Of a stretch of 64,000 nt of DNA, positions 23,242 through 35,100 are shown piece after piece. The DNA lies in assembly GCA_000310025.1 (NCBI GenBank), contig FN649727.1, positions 8,246,835 through 8,310,834 of the forward strand, in the 5' to 3' direction. A model generated the notes under the pieces. The model had not been told where the DNA came from. It was given only the letters and a program-made list of their open reading frames with translations, and made no database searches. This stretch comes from Ectocarpus siliculosus. Lineage: Eukaryota > Sar > Phaeophyceae > Ectocarpales > Ectocarpaceae. A program made the position numbers and the translations under genes. How positions within the stretch are numbered: the first letter of the stretch is position 1; the number at the start of each line of letters is the position of its first letter.

Positions 23242-25981
23242 CCGTTTTTGTACTACGCTACTACACGCTACTACCACGTACAATGCCATTTGATTCGGGC
23301 CAGACCTGCTATCCGTGCCTTGGAAGAGCAAACGGGCGATTTCACTTGACATGCCTTCACATCGCTCGACTCGGACGGCCGACCCGTGGTCAAGACTGCA
23401 CTATATACTACTGGTACTAGATAGTGGGTTCGATTCTTTCTAGGGACGGTGACAAATTTGCCATCTAGAGAATGGTTTGCTTGTGAATGTACACCGTACG
23501 TGGGGAGGGACTGCTGAACGTGCCCTTCGTGCTTCTGGCGTTAACACCGAAGGCGAGAGCACCGTAACGCAGGGGTAACATGGGACAGTAGATACTCCAT
23601 GTTGTTTTTTGTCCCTGTGTTAGTTGTCTTGCTCTTGTGTGACTCACCTCGCCTATTGTACTGCTTTGAGTATTGGCGCGCCTATTGGAAACTGAAAGTC
23701 AAACATGTTTCGAACGTGTGATAGACTGGCACCAGAACAGACGAGAGGAAAGAGGAAAGTACTACCGACAAAAACACTCGGTCACACACACACTCACGGC
23801 GGAGATGGATTGACTTCAATAGTGCAATGGTGCAAACCTTGGCCGCGCTGTGATAGTTGTAGATCCAGCGCGCGTTGATGCGTGCATTTCCTAAATCGTG
23901 TGGAAGTATGCTTGGTGGGGGTCGCACGGCCTCAAAACCAACAAATTACTGTGTACCCAGCGAGGGTAACTTCGTTGCCAAACTTGAAGTCTTGATGTCC
24001 CCTGGGGGCAAAGTGTTGAGGTGGTGTAGGCGGTCGCCGAACCGGGGTTGGGGGGGGACGGGTGAGGTCCGGGACCAGATTCGCTCGTTGTCGACGATCT
24101 TGACGTATGGACGAGTGCTCGGAGAAATATGAGGTAGATGGGTTCAGCCAGTACAGGTTTTAAGCCCACCAGGGCCTAGAGGCGACTTATGTAGAGACAG
24201 GGACAAGGGGTGGCCACCCATGGTACAGTAGTAGCAAAGGCTATGTTGTGGAATGTTTTGGGAACGTCGAGGCCTGTTGGCGGTATCGTGTCCAGTTCAG
24301 TTGACGTTGTCCTACAGCAGGAGTGCGAGGAACAGATATTGTAGCTTGCTGCGGTTTTGACTTTTGAGCGTCTTGTGTTTCTTTCACCCAATAACTAGTG
24401 TGGCAGCGCTCTGCCGAGGCTTGGACAGGTCATGTACAGCGGTAGACTTGAGTACAGTATCGGCAATGGCGGAGGTACAATGTATTTGTGAAATGGGTGG
24501 TTGGTGTGATTTTTGCTCAAAGTGAGCGTGATGAGTGATACGTGTTGACGGTACGCAGGCATCGTGGGCCTGAAGGAAATGAAATTGAAATGTTTTTCGA
24601 CAAGTAACACATTGTGCAAAGGGGAAAGGTGTGTGCTTCGAATAGCGAGTAACTTGCGCCAAGCGCAGACAGACAAGAGAGACGCAAAGAGTGAGAGAGC
24701 GCGCGTGCGCCAATGAGCAGGTAACGTGCAAGCTAGGCTATAGCCCGAGGGATGTTTGTCACAACGCTTCAACGCCGCCGCAAAACAAGGTCGGGCATTA
24801 TGAACAAAACAAATCCGAAAAAAAACGAAACTCCACCCGACACACTTAAAAAGTCAAGTGTAAGAGCTCCCACTGCTGTTTACTCTTGTCTTGGTGACAT
24901 GTACGTACAGGGGAGCAAAGGCGACACGGCAGTCGCCTACCTATAAGAGAACCCAGACTACAGTAGTACCAATTAAATCAATCATGATCGTCATCATCCG
25001 ATCCACGAATACCAATCGAGAGAGAGAGAGGGAGAGAATGAGAGACACGGAGGACAGGGGCAAAAATGCTGGTTTTCAAGGGCGGTACCGTCGTGTGAGT
25101 GACACCACCTGTCTGCTGTATCGTACACCCCACAAACACTGCCAACCCATGCTCATTGCCACAGCCTGCCGTTCCCGGCCACGAAACATGCCGTCTGTTT
25201 CCATCCGTGTCGACGGTCGCGATTTCACTCGAGGAGAGAGTCATGCAACAATCCTATACTTTTGTCTCCTGCTTTAGACATCAACTCGCACCACACGAAA
25301 CATCAACATCTGATGGACGCAACACCGGGGTTACACCTACTATTATAATCCACCTCTGGTCATAATAAACTTCACGCTAAACGCCTGGTACGAGGCAACT
25401 TGACATCCAATACTCTTGTCGCCGGCCACGTGCAAGCAACGATAATACCGCGATACGAGGATGGTCACGTGTCACAGCCGTAAATCCCCAGCACGACTGA
25501 CTCCAGCCACTATACTAAAGCCACGCTGGTAGCGAGCAGCCTACCACCCAACCCCCCCGTTGCCTGCACGACCGGAAGCTTTTTCTTCTGTCGGATACAT
25601 GCCGAGAACTAAAAAATCTACCGTAGTATCGGACAGAATTTCATGGCGGTCACCAACGCCACATGGCAAGAGGAGCACCCCTCTCATTCACCCACCAACG
25701 CGGCTTTCCCGTGTGCAAGGTTATCATATCATATCGTAATCTTGGATCAAACCATATAATATCATATCAGGCTTGCGGGCGGGGCCCACGGGTGCAAGCG
25801 CCACGTCCTGGCCTTAATCGGCTGATTCCTAGGGACTCTGCCGTGCCTATTTGGCTACCAAACTCTGAGGAGATGCCCATCATCATCGTCGTCATCATTC
25901 AACCACCCGACGGCGTTACTGCTGTACTTGGGCAGGGCGGCGGCTCAAGGTCAGCCTCGCGAGGGTGGAGGCAGCTCTTGT
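23242..25981. other. Convergent intergenic stretch
   Basis: Lies between the 3' end of the ABC1 kinase (+) and the 3' end of the coiled-coil gene (-), so it should hold two converging 3' untranslated regions. A GA-rich run lies at about 25018-25045. No exon, RNA gene or repeat with clear ends was recognised. Confidence 0.5.
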
Positions 25982-28900
25982 TTAGGCCAATCCTCCGCCG
26001 GGAGACTTGACAGCAGCCATGGTGGGAGCAGCAGTCATGCTTGGAGAGGCCGACGAAGTGGTCATCTTCGATTTCGATTTGATGGTCGATCGTGGTCGCT
26101 TGGCCGGTAGGGTGTTGGGCGAGGGCAGGCACGCCTCCTCTTCAGCCGTAGCTTCGGAAATCTCGCCGCTTGTGCTCGCCTCACCCCTTGCCTCCCTCAG
26201 CTCCGCCTCGAAGTTCTTTCGCATAGCGTGTTCCCTGGTGATGAGATTTTTCACGCGAATTTAGGCCATAAAGTTCGAAGAGGTCGTCAAAACACACTCA
26301 CTATTGGGCCACACTGTAAGCGGAGGCAACAACAAACCTTGATCTTGGCTTGCACTAGCCAGGAGGTGGCGACATCAACAGGAGCCAACCGTTCCCAACC
26401 TCAACTCCCCCCCATCATTGTCTTGATCTATCTCGCCTTCCCTCGCGGCACGTGTTTCCTCACCAAGTAGACTGATGGGTCACTATTACAGCATCGTGAC
26501 AGCAGGAGCCAGTGAGTCATCGGATTAATGGACAGTCACAAGTGACCCTGTCACCCCCGACAGCCTTACACAGACAAGCCATCCGAGGACGAGAATCACG
26601 TTACTAGATGTGTGCAACGAACAGCAACAGCCAAAGGAGGCGTCCACGCAACATACCTGGCTTTGAACTTGAGGATGATCCTCCTGCGGCTGGCGTCGTC
26701 CATCTCCATGGTCTCCTTAAGCTGCCGTAGAAGGCTTTCCTTCTCCGCCTGCAAGTGTCGGAAGTGTCGGGATCAGGACGAAGGATGAAGGTTGACGGTT
26801 AACTTATGGCTAAGGCTGGGGTATGAATGGGCTCGGGGTTCAGAGTGAAACCGCAGCATTGCCTTCACCGTGTAGTCTTTGGAGTGTAATGACGGTATCG
26901 ATGGAAGAATGCCGTGTCGCGGTGCTTGGACACTCACACAATGCTTCGTTGGTGGAGTATTCGTGCTGAAATGAGGACTTGGTAAAACACTGCATCACCA
27001 CAATACTGTGGTTGAGTCAACGGAATAAACTGAAGCATCGCATCCTACTGGGAAGCAATTGAAAGATCGAAAGGGCTTTCCCCCGTTTCAACCCGTCATC
27101 TCAGACGCGGCGGCGGCCTGTTCGAAGGAGAGAAACGTTCTGGCGAACATGTGCAGAGGGATACCACGAACTGCTGTGTTCGCTGTGTACCTGAGAGAAA
27201 AACTAGGCAACTGTTCGTTGTCATTCAATGCGAGAGACAAGCTGGGTTTGCTACATACATCGCACGCCAGCGTCCGATACGATACGCGCAAGCGAAAATA
27301 GCCGAAAATAACGAGTCTCTTGGCCTACCTGGAGCTGATTTCTTTCTTCGCGAGCGATTTCCTGGCCCTCTTCCGCCAACGCCGCCCGCTGTGCGTACAA
27401 CTCCCGATCCCGTTCCATTTCCTCCGCCATCTTGCGCTTCACCTGGTAGAGGCCACCCATCACGGACCGTTACAGGTACCGTTTCACCGACAAACAAAGA
27501 AAAAGTTCGTTCAACACGGACTCTTGAAATATTTTCGCTAACAGAACATTGCAAGAAAGTGAACAGTCGCGGAACCGTGTGATGCCAGTTGTGATTGTGC
27601 TCCCCCGCGATGTATGCTCACCACATCAACCACGGCAAAACTCCCGGTAACGAATACGAATCAGTAAGACATGCGCCGCCATCGAGACTGAGACCACGGC
27701 AAGAAATCACTTGCCGACCCAAGTGTAGACCACAGAAGGACTTCTGAAACACTTTTGACTGACATCGACAAATTCAACGCAATCCGTCCTCTCTCTCTCT
27801 CTCTCTCTCTCTCTCGTATAAGGTCGGTTTTGGGCTAGACCAGAATCCAACGGTATTGTGTCGCAATCGCCATTGCACCCAGCCAACAACGAGAACGCCT
27901 TCTACCTCATCATGCAGATGATGTACCATCGTACAATGACGGCATTCTAGTAATAATAGCGTGGACTCACTCGCTTGATCCGATGGTAGCTGGAGAATGG
28001 TACCGAAGCTCAAGCATCAAACTACGAAAAAGTTTCACGGAGAGATAGTTTCCCGTTGAAATCATTAACCTTGCCTCCATCCACTGCGCATAGAAATCAA
28101 TCATTATCGTTTCTTGTTTTTTCTCAACATTCTCAACAACGCTGTGCAAGTCCACGAAGCCTGGCGGAGCGACAGGCTTGCATAGCTACTGCAGCTAACA
28201 AAAAACACAAGAATGCGCCCACCTCCTCTACGATTTCGCTGTCACGCTCGCCGGCCTCCTCCAGGAATCTCGACCGCTCGGCCTCGTGCCTCAAGCTAAG
28301 CTCCGCCTCGAGCGCATCCCTGTCCCTGGCCGCCTGGGCCCACATCTCTTCCCGCACCGCCATCAACTACGATAGAGGTAGAGGACCAGCAGCACAGGGG
28401 GCAGTGAGCGAACAAGGGAAGGGGAAGGAAGGGGACGGAGGGAGCAAGAACGGGCATCTAGATGCACACTAATACAATACAACAGATGGAGAAAACACTG
28501 ATCGATGGCATGCATTTCGCCAGCTAAAAAAGTGGGGCGCCATCGTACAAAACCATGCCTATTTCCGTGGCTGCAAAAGCAGCCCCGATGCTGTGGATAG
28601 TTGGCACACCTCAATGTTGTGTATTATTCAGCCATACTCGGCTTTCATGGTTCCGGTGCCTAGTTCACAGCTCCTCTACGTCTGTAAGGCACATCGCTCA
28701 GCCGTACAGCCGCATGACGGCGGTGGTAAATAAAGTGCTCAGAAAAACACTCCACTACTCCACTGGCTTTCGCTGTCCCTTTGATTGCGCCATGGCCATC
28801 GTGGCGCACTTTCGTGTATGCATATGTCGTTTCGTATCTACAAGCAGGGAAACATTCAACATGTAGAATGCTGCCCTGCTGTATCTACCATACATACTTG

Positions 28901-29289
28901 GAGCGATGTTGTGGGGGCTATGTGGTTTCTGCGTGGTACATGGGCATATGTGCCCAAAGCGTGAAGTTTCCGCACACGCCCAAAGACGCACCAAGTGGTG
29001 AAGGCGAAAGGCGACGCAGCCAAAATACGCTTCACACAACAGGCAACACCACAAGATGAAAAGCAGCATTTTTTAGTTATCAAGACTCGTCCCTCCCGGA
29101 GCACAGGCATGGAATATGTTCGGAGTGATCTGAACTCTGACCTGGCTCTCGAATTCCTTCTGCATCCGTTCCCTCTCGTTGTGCAGCTTGAGTTTCAACT
29201 CCTCCACCCTGTCTTTCAGGTCCTTGTTACCCTTGAGCCGCATCTCGCGGTGTTGGCGTGCTCGCTCCGCTAGAACCGCCTCATCCGCG
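25982..29289 (-). CDS. Coiled-coil protein, C-terminal five exons
   Basis: Five minus-strand exons chain in phase with good splice sites: 29289-29142 (LKDRVEELKLKLHNERERM), 28366-28223 (WAQAARDRDALEAELSLRH), 27442-27329 (KRKMAEEMERDRELYAQRA), 26748-26657 (AEKESLLRQLKETMEM) and 26234-25982, ending TAA. All but the last are made of charged heptad-like helix (Glu/Arg/Lys with Leu at intervals), typical of long coiled coils. The last exon turns into a Ser/Thr/Pro/Lys tail with KRPRSTIKSKSK, a possible nuclear-localisation-like basic stretch. The N-terminal part is missing: exon 1 of this model starts mid-codon, so more exons lie upstream. It could be the tail of a kinesin, a centrosomal or a flagellar coiled-coil protein; nothing seen here decides between these. 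Confidence 0.6.
27787..27815. repeat. CT dinucleotide microsatellite
   Basis: About fourteen CT units in an intron of the coiled-coil gene. Confidence 0.9.
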
Positions 29290-29589
29290 CTGAAAGTGTG
29301 GACAAAGGACAGGGCAGCAGCAACGGCGGCAGCAGCAGTAGGACTATCTGGTGAGATTCGGTCGGACCAACATGATGAATCATGTTCACCGCTATCATTG
29401 GTTGCACACGAGACAGGCACCGTCGTGTGATCACATTTCGGGGTTAGATCACGTTACACCAGCAGAGTAGTATAGTTCGCATGTTTCGAGAGGTGTGATA
29501 GCTGTTGATCCTGTGGGGGTCCTGAACTTTCTCTCAATTTTGGCTCTTTATTGCGTAGCATCGTTGGGGAACAATTTATGTTTGTTACC

Positions 29590-29770
29590 TGACATATTTC
29601 AAACTCGCGTTCCCGGTTCCTTGATATTTATTTGGCATTTTTGTCCCGAACCATGGTTCAGGAATCTCCGTGGAAATCCAATTTCTATTTCAAACTCGTG
29701 GGGTACATATCTTTGAACGGGGAGGCCTTCATATATGGGTGTTCCGAGGTTAAAACTCCAAAACATGACG
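29590..29770 (+). repeat. Dispersed AT-rich repeat, copy 1
   Basis: Contains tgacatatttcaaactcg near its left side, a ccgaaccatggttc palindrome in the middle and a second atttcaaactcg to the right. The same blocks occur, reverse-complemented and diverged, at about 30780-30970. The ends are not sharp and no coding sequence is present. Confidence 0.5.
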
Positions 29771-30779
29771 TGTAATCCGAAACTCCGTCCAGTGTGCGCA
29801 CACCTTGCTGCCTGCAGCAGCATACAGCAGTACGTAGGAGAGAGAGGCCAACTTGGAGAGACGGGAGACTTTCAGAACTGCTACGCTGCTGTCAGCGAAC
29901 TATGTACAATGAATACGCACGCCTGTGTTGAGAGACTTCCGCATGTGGTTGGGATGTGTTTCACGAGAGAGGCAGAGCGACACCACGCAGCGAGATGCTA
30001 TTTCCCCTCTCTCTCCGGCTGGGCAGCTGGCTGAAATATCGCATGCATGCATGTTGAACAGGATGATGAACACATCAACAGACAACTACGGCTCGCTGCC
30101 AACACAAAGCACACCCACCAGACACGCACACCCTAGCCACTAATGCCCCAGTTATTTAACCATGCACCTTTCAGGAGGGCACTCTCACGGTCGATGGTTA
30201 TGATGTATGCATACTTATGCCACCAAGCGGAGAAGTCACCAAGCGGAGAAGAGCATTTGGAAAGAAAAACCGCATTACGACCGATTCTTGAGCGACGACA
30301 GCACAGGATCGATGCATAACTGGATGAGAGATTCATGAAGCTATGCATACCTACATATGAATACATGCGTGTGCGCGGTGTCAAAGCTCTGGGGGTGTGG
30401 GTCTAGGTTTTGTGTCCGTCCTCTGCCGTTCATTGCGTCTGACCGAGATTGCCAGCTGCGAATACCTGCAGGGAGCGGTTGATGGGCGGAGCCGTTGGGT
30501 TTTTCAAGACGAGTTGCGGAGTTTTTTGCTGTGCTGATGTGCTGAAGTAGAAGAGGATGTTGTATGCATAGACGAGGAGTGACGCATCATCTGTGATATA
30601 TCTCAAGCAGGAGGACGGAGGGGTGGAACAACCTCCGAGCTAGAGGCCACGCTGGATAGCAAGCTTGCACGGTGGTAGCTGTTCGAGCGGTAGCAGTCGG
30701 TGTCCGTGCGGTCGTTACCGTCGTGCGAGCTGTTCCTCCCTTCCGTCACGGGCAGAGGTACAAAAAGCTAAAGATCCTT

Positions 30780-30970
30780 CCTGAATAAATTTGTAATCGG
30801 GCCAACACACCCCTCTGAATATTTATTCGGGAACAAAGATCCAGTCGGAAAATCCCGACCCATGGTTCGGGAAGCTCCGCGCGGTATTTCAAACTCGAAT
30901 TCTCGGGAATCCCGACAATCCAGTCAAATAATCCAGGAATCTCGAGTTTGAAATATGTCAACCGAATGTG
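30780..30970 (-). repeat. Dispersed AT-rich repeat, copy 2 (opposite orientation)
   Basis: The reverse complement begins with tgacatatttcaaactcgag and carries the cccgaaccatggg block. Within this copy atttcaaactcga and tcgagtttgaaat face each other about 45 bp apart, giving a short hairpin. It is more diverged than a recent insertion pair would be. Family unknown (small non-autonomous element suspected). Confidence 0.5.
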
Positions 30971-31514
30971 AAAATATGTTAGAACAACACAGCAAAGACT
31001 ACCCGTTTGAGATATAACCAAAGTTGAAGGGGATGTGCTGTATTTTTCCATCTCCGTTGCTCATAATACATGCACATGGTCTATGTATGAAATGGAATGC
31101 CTCACCGCTCAACCTTTTGACTTTTTGGGTGACTATGCATACGTCACCTCTCAACTCTCAACAGCGATTCCGCCGCATCCGCGGGGCTTGCTAGTGCACA
31201 TCTCGATTCGGCCTCTCGTGCAATGAATGACAATGACACGACACCAGCCTTTGCTGCCACAAACTCGTATTGGATCCCTTCAAGCGGGTGTTCAATCTGG
31301 GTTCGCCACGTGTAGCGTTGGAAACAGCCTAAAAAAAACATCAACCCACTAGCTCTCTCCCTCTGCTCGTCGTATGCCTACAGCCTGGGAGTTTCTGAGT
31401 TTCAAACGGGTTCATACACTCTTTCTTCCAGTTGGTGTTTCCAGTGTTGGCGACAACGGAACAATCTGCTCAACGCAACAACTCCCTGGAACAGGATGCC
31501 TTCTGGAGTACCAC

Positions 31515-31855
31515 CCAAGATATTCTCCGTAACGCAGTGCTGCCGTTGTGAAATACTTCTCGGATCGAACGATCGCCGCGCCAATCATGATACTCCAAAC
31601 CGGGAAGCAAGTTCATCCTCCATGTCGTTGCCCTGCTATCTATATACACTGCATCTCCTGTACACCGCACCTCATCTTTTGAACGCGCTCCTCCAATCGC
31701 TTCAGCCTGGCACCCTGAACCCGTATCACATCCGATTTGTGCACCTTTTTGCCTAGAATACTTCTCTCGGTAGCGTCGGTGCGACCCTCAAGCGCGGCGG
31801 TGCTGACGGAGGCCGTCGAGAGGACCCACAGCGCAAGCCTGAAAGCTCTCACCAT
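31515..31855 (-). CDS. Putative first exons of a minus-strand gene with a signal peptide
   Basis: ATG at 31855 opens a frame whose first 20 residues (MVRAFRLALWVLSTASVSTA) look like a cleavable signal peptide, followed by a Lys/Arg-rich helix (ARLKRLEERVQKMR). A donor (ATGAG|gtgcgg) ends it at 31671. The next acceptor (gatagcag) opens an in-phase exon 31632-31515 that ends TGG|gtggta. It may be the 5' end of the coiled-coil gene ending at 25982, but about 2.2 kb between them is unexplained and one would not expect a signal peptide on a cytosolic coiled coil. It may equally be a separate small gene. It faces the PP2C gene across about 330 bp. Confidence 0.35.
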
Positions 31856-32188
31856 CTCTCCTCTCCGAATGGGACCACAAGGAGGTGGTAGATAGAGGAC
31901 ACACCCACCAGCACACCAACCTCTCTGCGGCACACACACAGATACGCCCCAGCGTGGCCCTCGTGTCCTCCTGCGTCGTTCCGTGCCGTGAGCTTCCCGG
32001 TTCCTGTCTCCTGTGCGGGCCTGTGAGGCCCTCGCCAAGGGGCGACGCAGATGTGATTATCAGTACACCGCGGTGGTAAAGCTGCACCTTTGTGCGTGCC
32101 CTACACACAGGAGTGGGCACTCGCGAAGCAGGCCGAGACAGAGAGACCACAGAGAGGGAGGAGAGAGAAGCAACAGCGGGAGCAGCAG

Positions 32189-35100
32189 ATGGCTCGATCA
32201 GAAGAACGCAGTGCGCGTGTGTCGTCTAGTTCGAAAAGAAAGAAAACAGATGACGACAAGCGCGGCAGCCTTCGCAGTAAAAGCCGCAGCAGGAGCAGGA
32301 GCAGGAGCAGGAGCAGGGACAGCAGCAGAATATCCAAGAGTAGATCTCGTTCTGTAGGAAGGAGGAGACGCAGCCCCAGCCGCAGCGGTGACCGTAGAGA
32401 CACCAGCAACGGAACCAAATACTCTAGGAAGCATCGCGAAGCACACTCCCCGGCCAGAAGATCGCGGTCTCGGTCGTCCAGCGCGAGCGGTAGCGGGCAC
32501 CGCCGTTTGACGGTGCGGGGAGATAACAGGAGAGGTGGTGTGCCTGACCGCTCACACACACGCTCGTCGCAAGGATTCGAAGGGCCGGCACGGGCACAGC
32601 AGAGGAGACCAAGATCTTCCTCTAGCAGCAGCAGCAGCAGCAGTAGTCGCGGTGGTGATAGCAACCGCCACGGTCGCCGCCGCGCGCACAGAAGCAGCAG
32701 CAGCAGCGACAGCAGTAACGAGAGGAGCAAAGGCACGAGTGCCCGAGAGAGAGAGCGAGGATCTGGCGGGCGAACAGCTTCTTCAGCCGTATCCCAGAAA
32801 AGAGTCAGATCGCCCTCTTCTTCCAGCAGCCCCAACAACAACAAGCACGAGAAAAAGAGAGGCAGGGATTGGAAGACGAGATCCCAGCGGCGAGGAACGC
32901 CCTCTCCCCAGGCCAGCAAACCGTACCGCAGCAGAAGCCCACCCGCCCGTGAGCTAGCCGAGTCCCCGCGTGCTGCGGCGCGATTACGATGGAGCCCGTC
33001 TCCCTCGCCGACAGCTCCAACTGCTTCCGAGAGCATCCGACGGTCGCAGTCATACCGTGCCAAGAGAGACAACCCGGTCCAGCAAACGGGCTCCTCGGCC
33101 TCTTCTCTCTCACGCACGAACGGCGGCCAAGTGTCCGGCGGCCGGGGCGCTGTCGATAAGGGCGACCTTGCTTCGCAGCACAAGCCCGAGAGGCACCGCA
33201 GGGGGGGGAGATCGCCGTCCCCGTCGTCCTCGTCGTCTTCAGACGGCCGGGGGCGGAGGCGGAGGCTGCCACGTCGGGAAGAGCCTCTTGGGCGCGTGAG
33301 CACAGGCAAGGGTTCCGATGCTCCGACAAGCCAGACTACGAAGGGTGGCAGCGCTGTTGGCAACAGCATCAGCAGAAGTGGAGACGTGGAAGCTCCATCG
33401 CCGTCCAAATCGTCCGCCATAGGCATAGGCAAGAACGGTGCGTCGAAGAAGAAGCACAAGAAGGACAAGAAGAGCAAGAAGGAAAAGAAGAGCAAGAAGA
33501 GCAAGACGAGCAAGGAAGCGGACAAAGGAAGGCGTAGCGGTGGGGATGAGGAAGGCTCGCCGTCGCCACGCCGCTACGAGCACGGACGGCGAAAGCACCC
33601 TGCCGTCGCCACTGCCGACAGCGGACCTCCTAAACCGAGCGAGAGACGTACTCGTAGCGATGATTTCACCTCCGCACCTGCGGCGGCGAAGTCGTCCAAG
33701 CCACCCAAGTCGTCCAAGTCGTTATCCGCTGTGCCGTCAGCAGCAACAACATCATCGTCTTCTACGCCGTCCACCTCCTCTGCTGGGAAGGAGAAGAAAG
33801 CCTCCACGGGAAAGAAGTCCAAACGGCAGGCGGTCCCGGCGTCCCTGCTCAGTTTCGAGGACGAGGGAAAGGATGGAGGGGGAGCTGAATTCCAGGTATG
33901 TATTTCCGGCATCAGTGCAACTGCAGTCGCATGTACTGTAGCGTAAAACTCGTGAATTTTGTCTACATGTAGCCCGAGAACAATGGCGGCAAGTCATCCA
34001 GACTTGCCAACAAACCTGTGGTTTTGTCCTCAGGTCTGTCCGCCGCTTATTTGCCGTGAAGCTTCCGTTGTTCTAGTCATTGATCATTGTCTTTTTTTCT
34101 ACAATTCCCTCTCGTTGCTTTCATCTTTCAACGTGAGAAGGGTTAGCACAGCAGATCTGGTAACTCGCGACTGTGCGACTTCCCACCTCTAGATTGCGAC
34201 TTTTTCGTGAGATTCGAACCCACATGAAGACTAGGTTTTTGCACCTCGTCCATGTGGGTAAACGCCGGCAGACTTCCCATGCTCAGCATTGCCGCCGTGT
34301 GCGCCCCGTAGATGTCGCACTGCCAGTCCCCCGGTCCGTACAAGTACGTTGTTCCCGACGCGTCCTCTGCCCCGACGATAGGTCCCATCCAACACACCTT
34401 GAGTAGCGAAAGGAGAGAGTGGCTGTACAATACTCACTCGAGACCCGAAAATCCATCACACCGAGATTGATTCTGTTACGCGGCTCACCGCCACACCTAT
34501 TCCCCAATCCTATCCTACCTTTGCTCCGACTTACTATTAATAGGGCCTAGGGGCGGCCACCCTCAACGAGTTCAAGCGGAGTCACAAGAAATCGCAGACG
34601 GAAAGCGTGGCGGCCACAGCTGCCGCCGCCGCCGCCGCCACTGCTGTTGCTTCCGCGGGTGATTCGACGGAGGAAGCCCTGCCCGTGACCGCGCGGCTCG
34701 GGTTGCTCTTGGAAAAGAAGAGGGACGCAGAGCTTGGGCCTTCGAAGATCAGCACGGCGGAGTCTCGGGGCGAGAGAGAGTACCAGGCAAGCCTAGGCTG
34801 CTGCTGTATGCCGTTGGGTGGAGGCTTGTCGGTCGTGGTTCGGTCTTGATGCCTTGCGGTGTGAGCGGGTGGTGTAATTCATGTGAAGCAAAGAGAACAC
34901 GTTGACACAAAACCTTACTTGTGGCACACGCGCGGACAAGATCGAAGCTAATATATTTCAGTGTCTCCGACCGTTCTTGCTCTCTACAGGAGGACAGGCA
35001 CACAGTTGTGCAATGCTTGCACGCCCCGGATGATGCCCACACCAAGTTCGACGCGTGTCCCCCCTGTTTCTTTGCGGTCTTCGACGGCCACAACGGAGAT

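Noticed and set aside
31250-31330. Possible third exon of the minus-strand signal-peptide gene after the tttttttag acceptor
   Set aside because: Acceptor and phase are acceptable, but the peptide has no recognisable features and nothing confirms the next junction.
32101-33525. 474-codon open frame on the minus strand opposite the RS domain
   Set aside because: It is a shadow of the highly repetitive Arg/Ser codons on the plus strand: leucine/arginine-rich low complexity with no motif, while the plus frame continues in phase into the PP2C exons.
34170-34225. Possible tRNA gene on the minus strand
   Set aside because: The T-arm pairs perfectly, but no complementary acceptor strand or D-arm lies at the right distance upstream.
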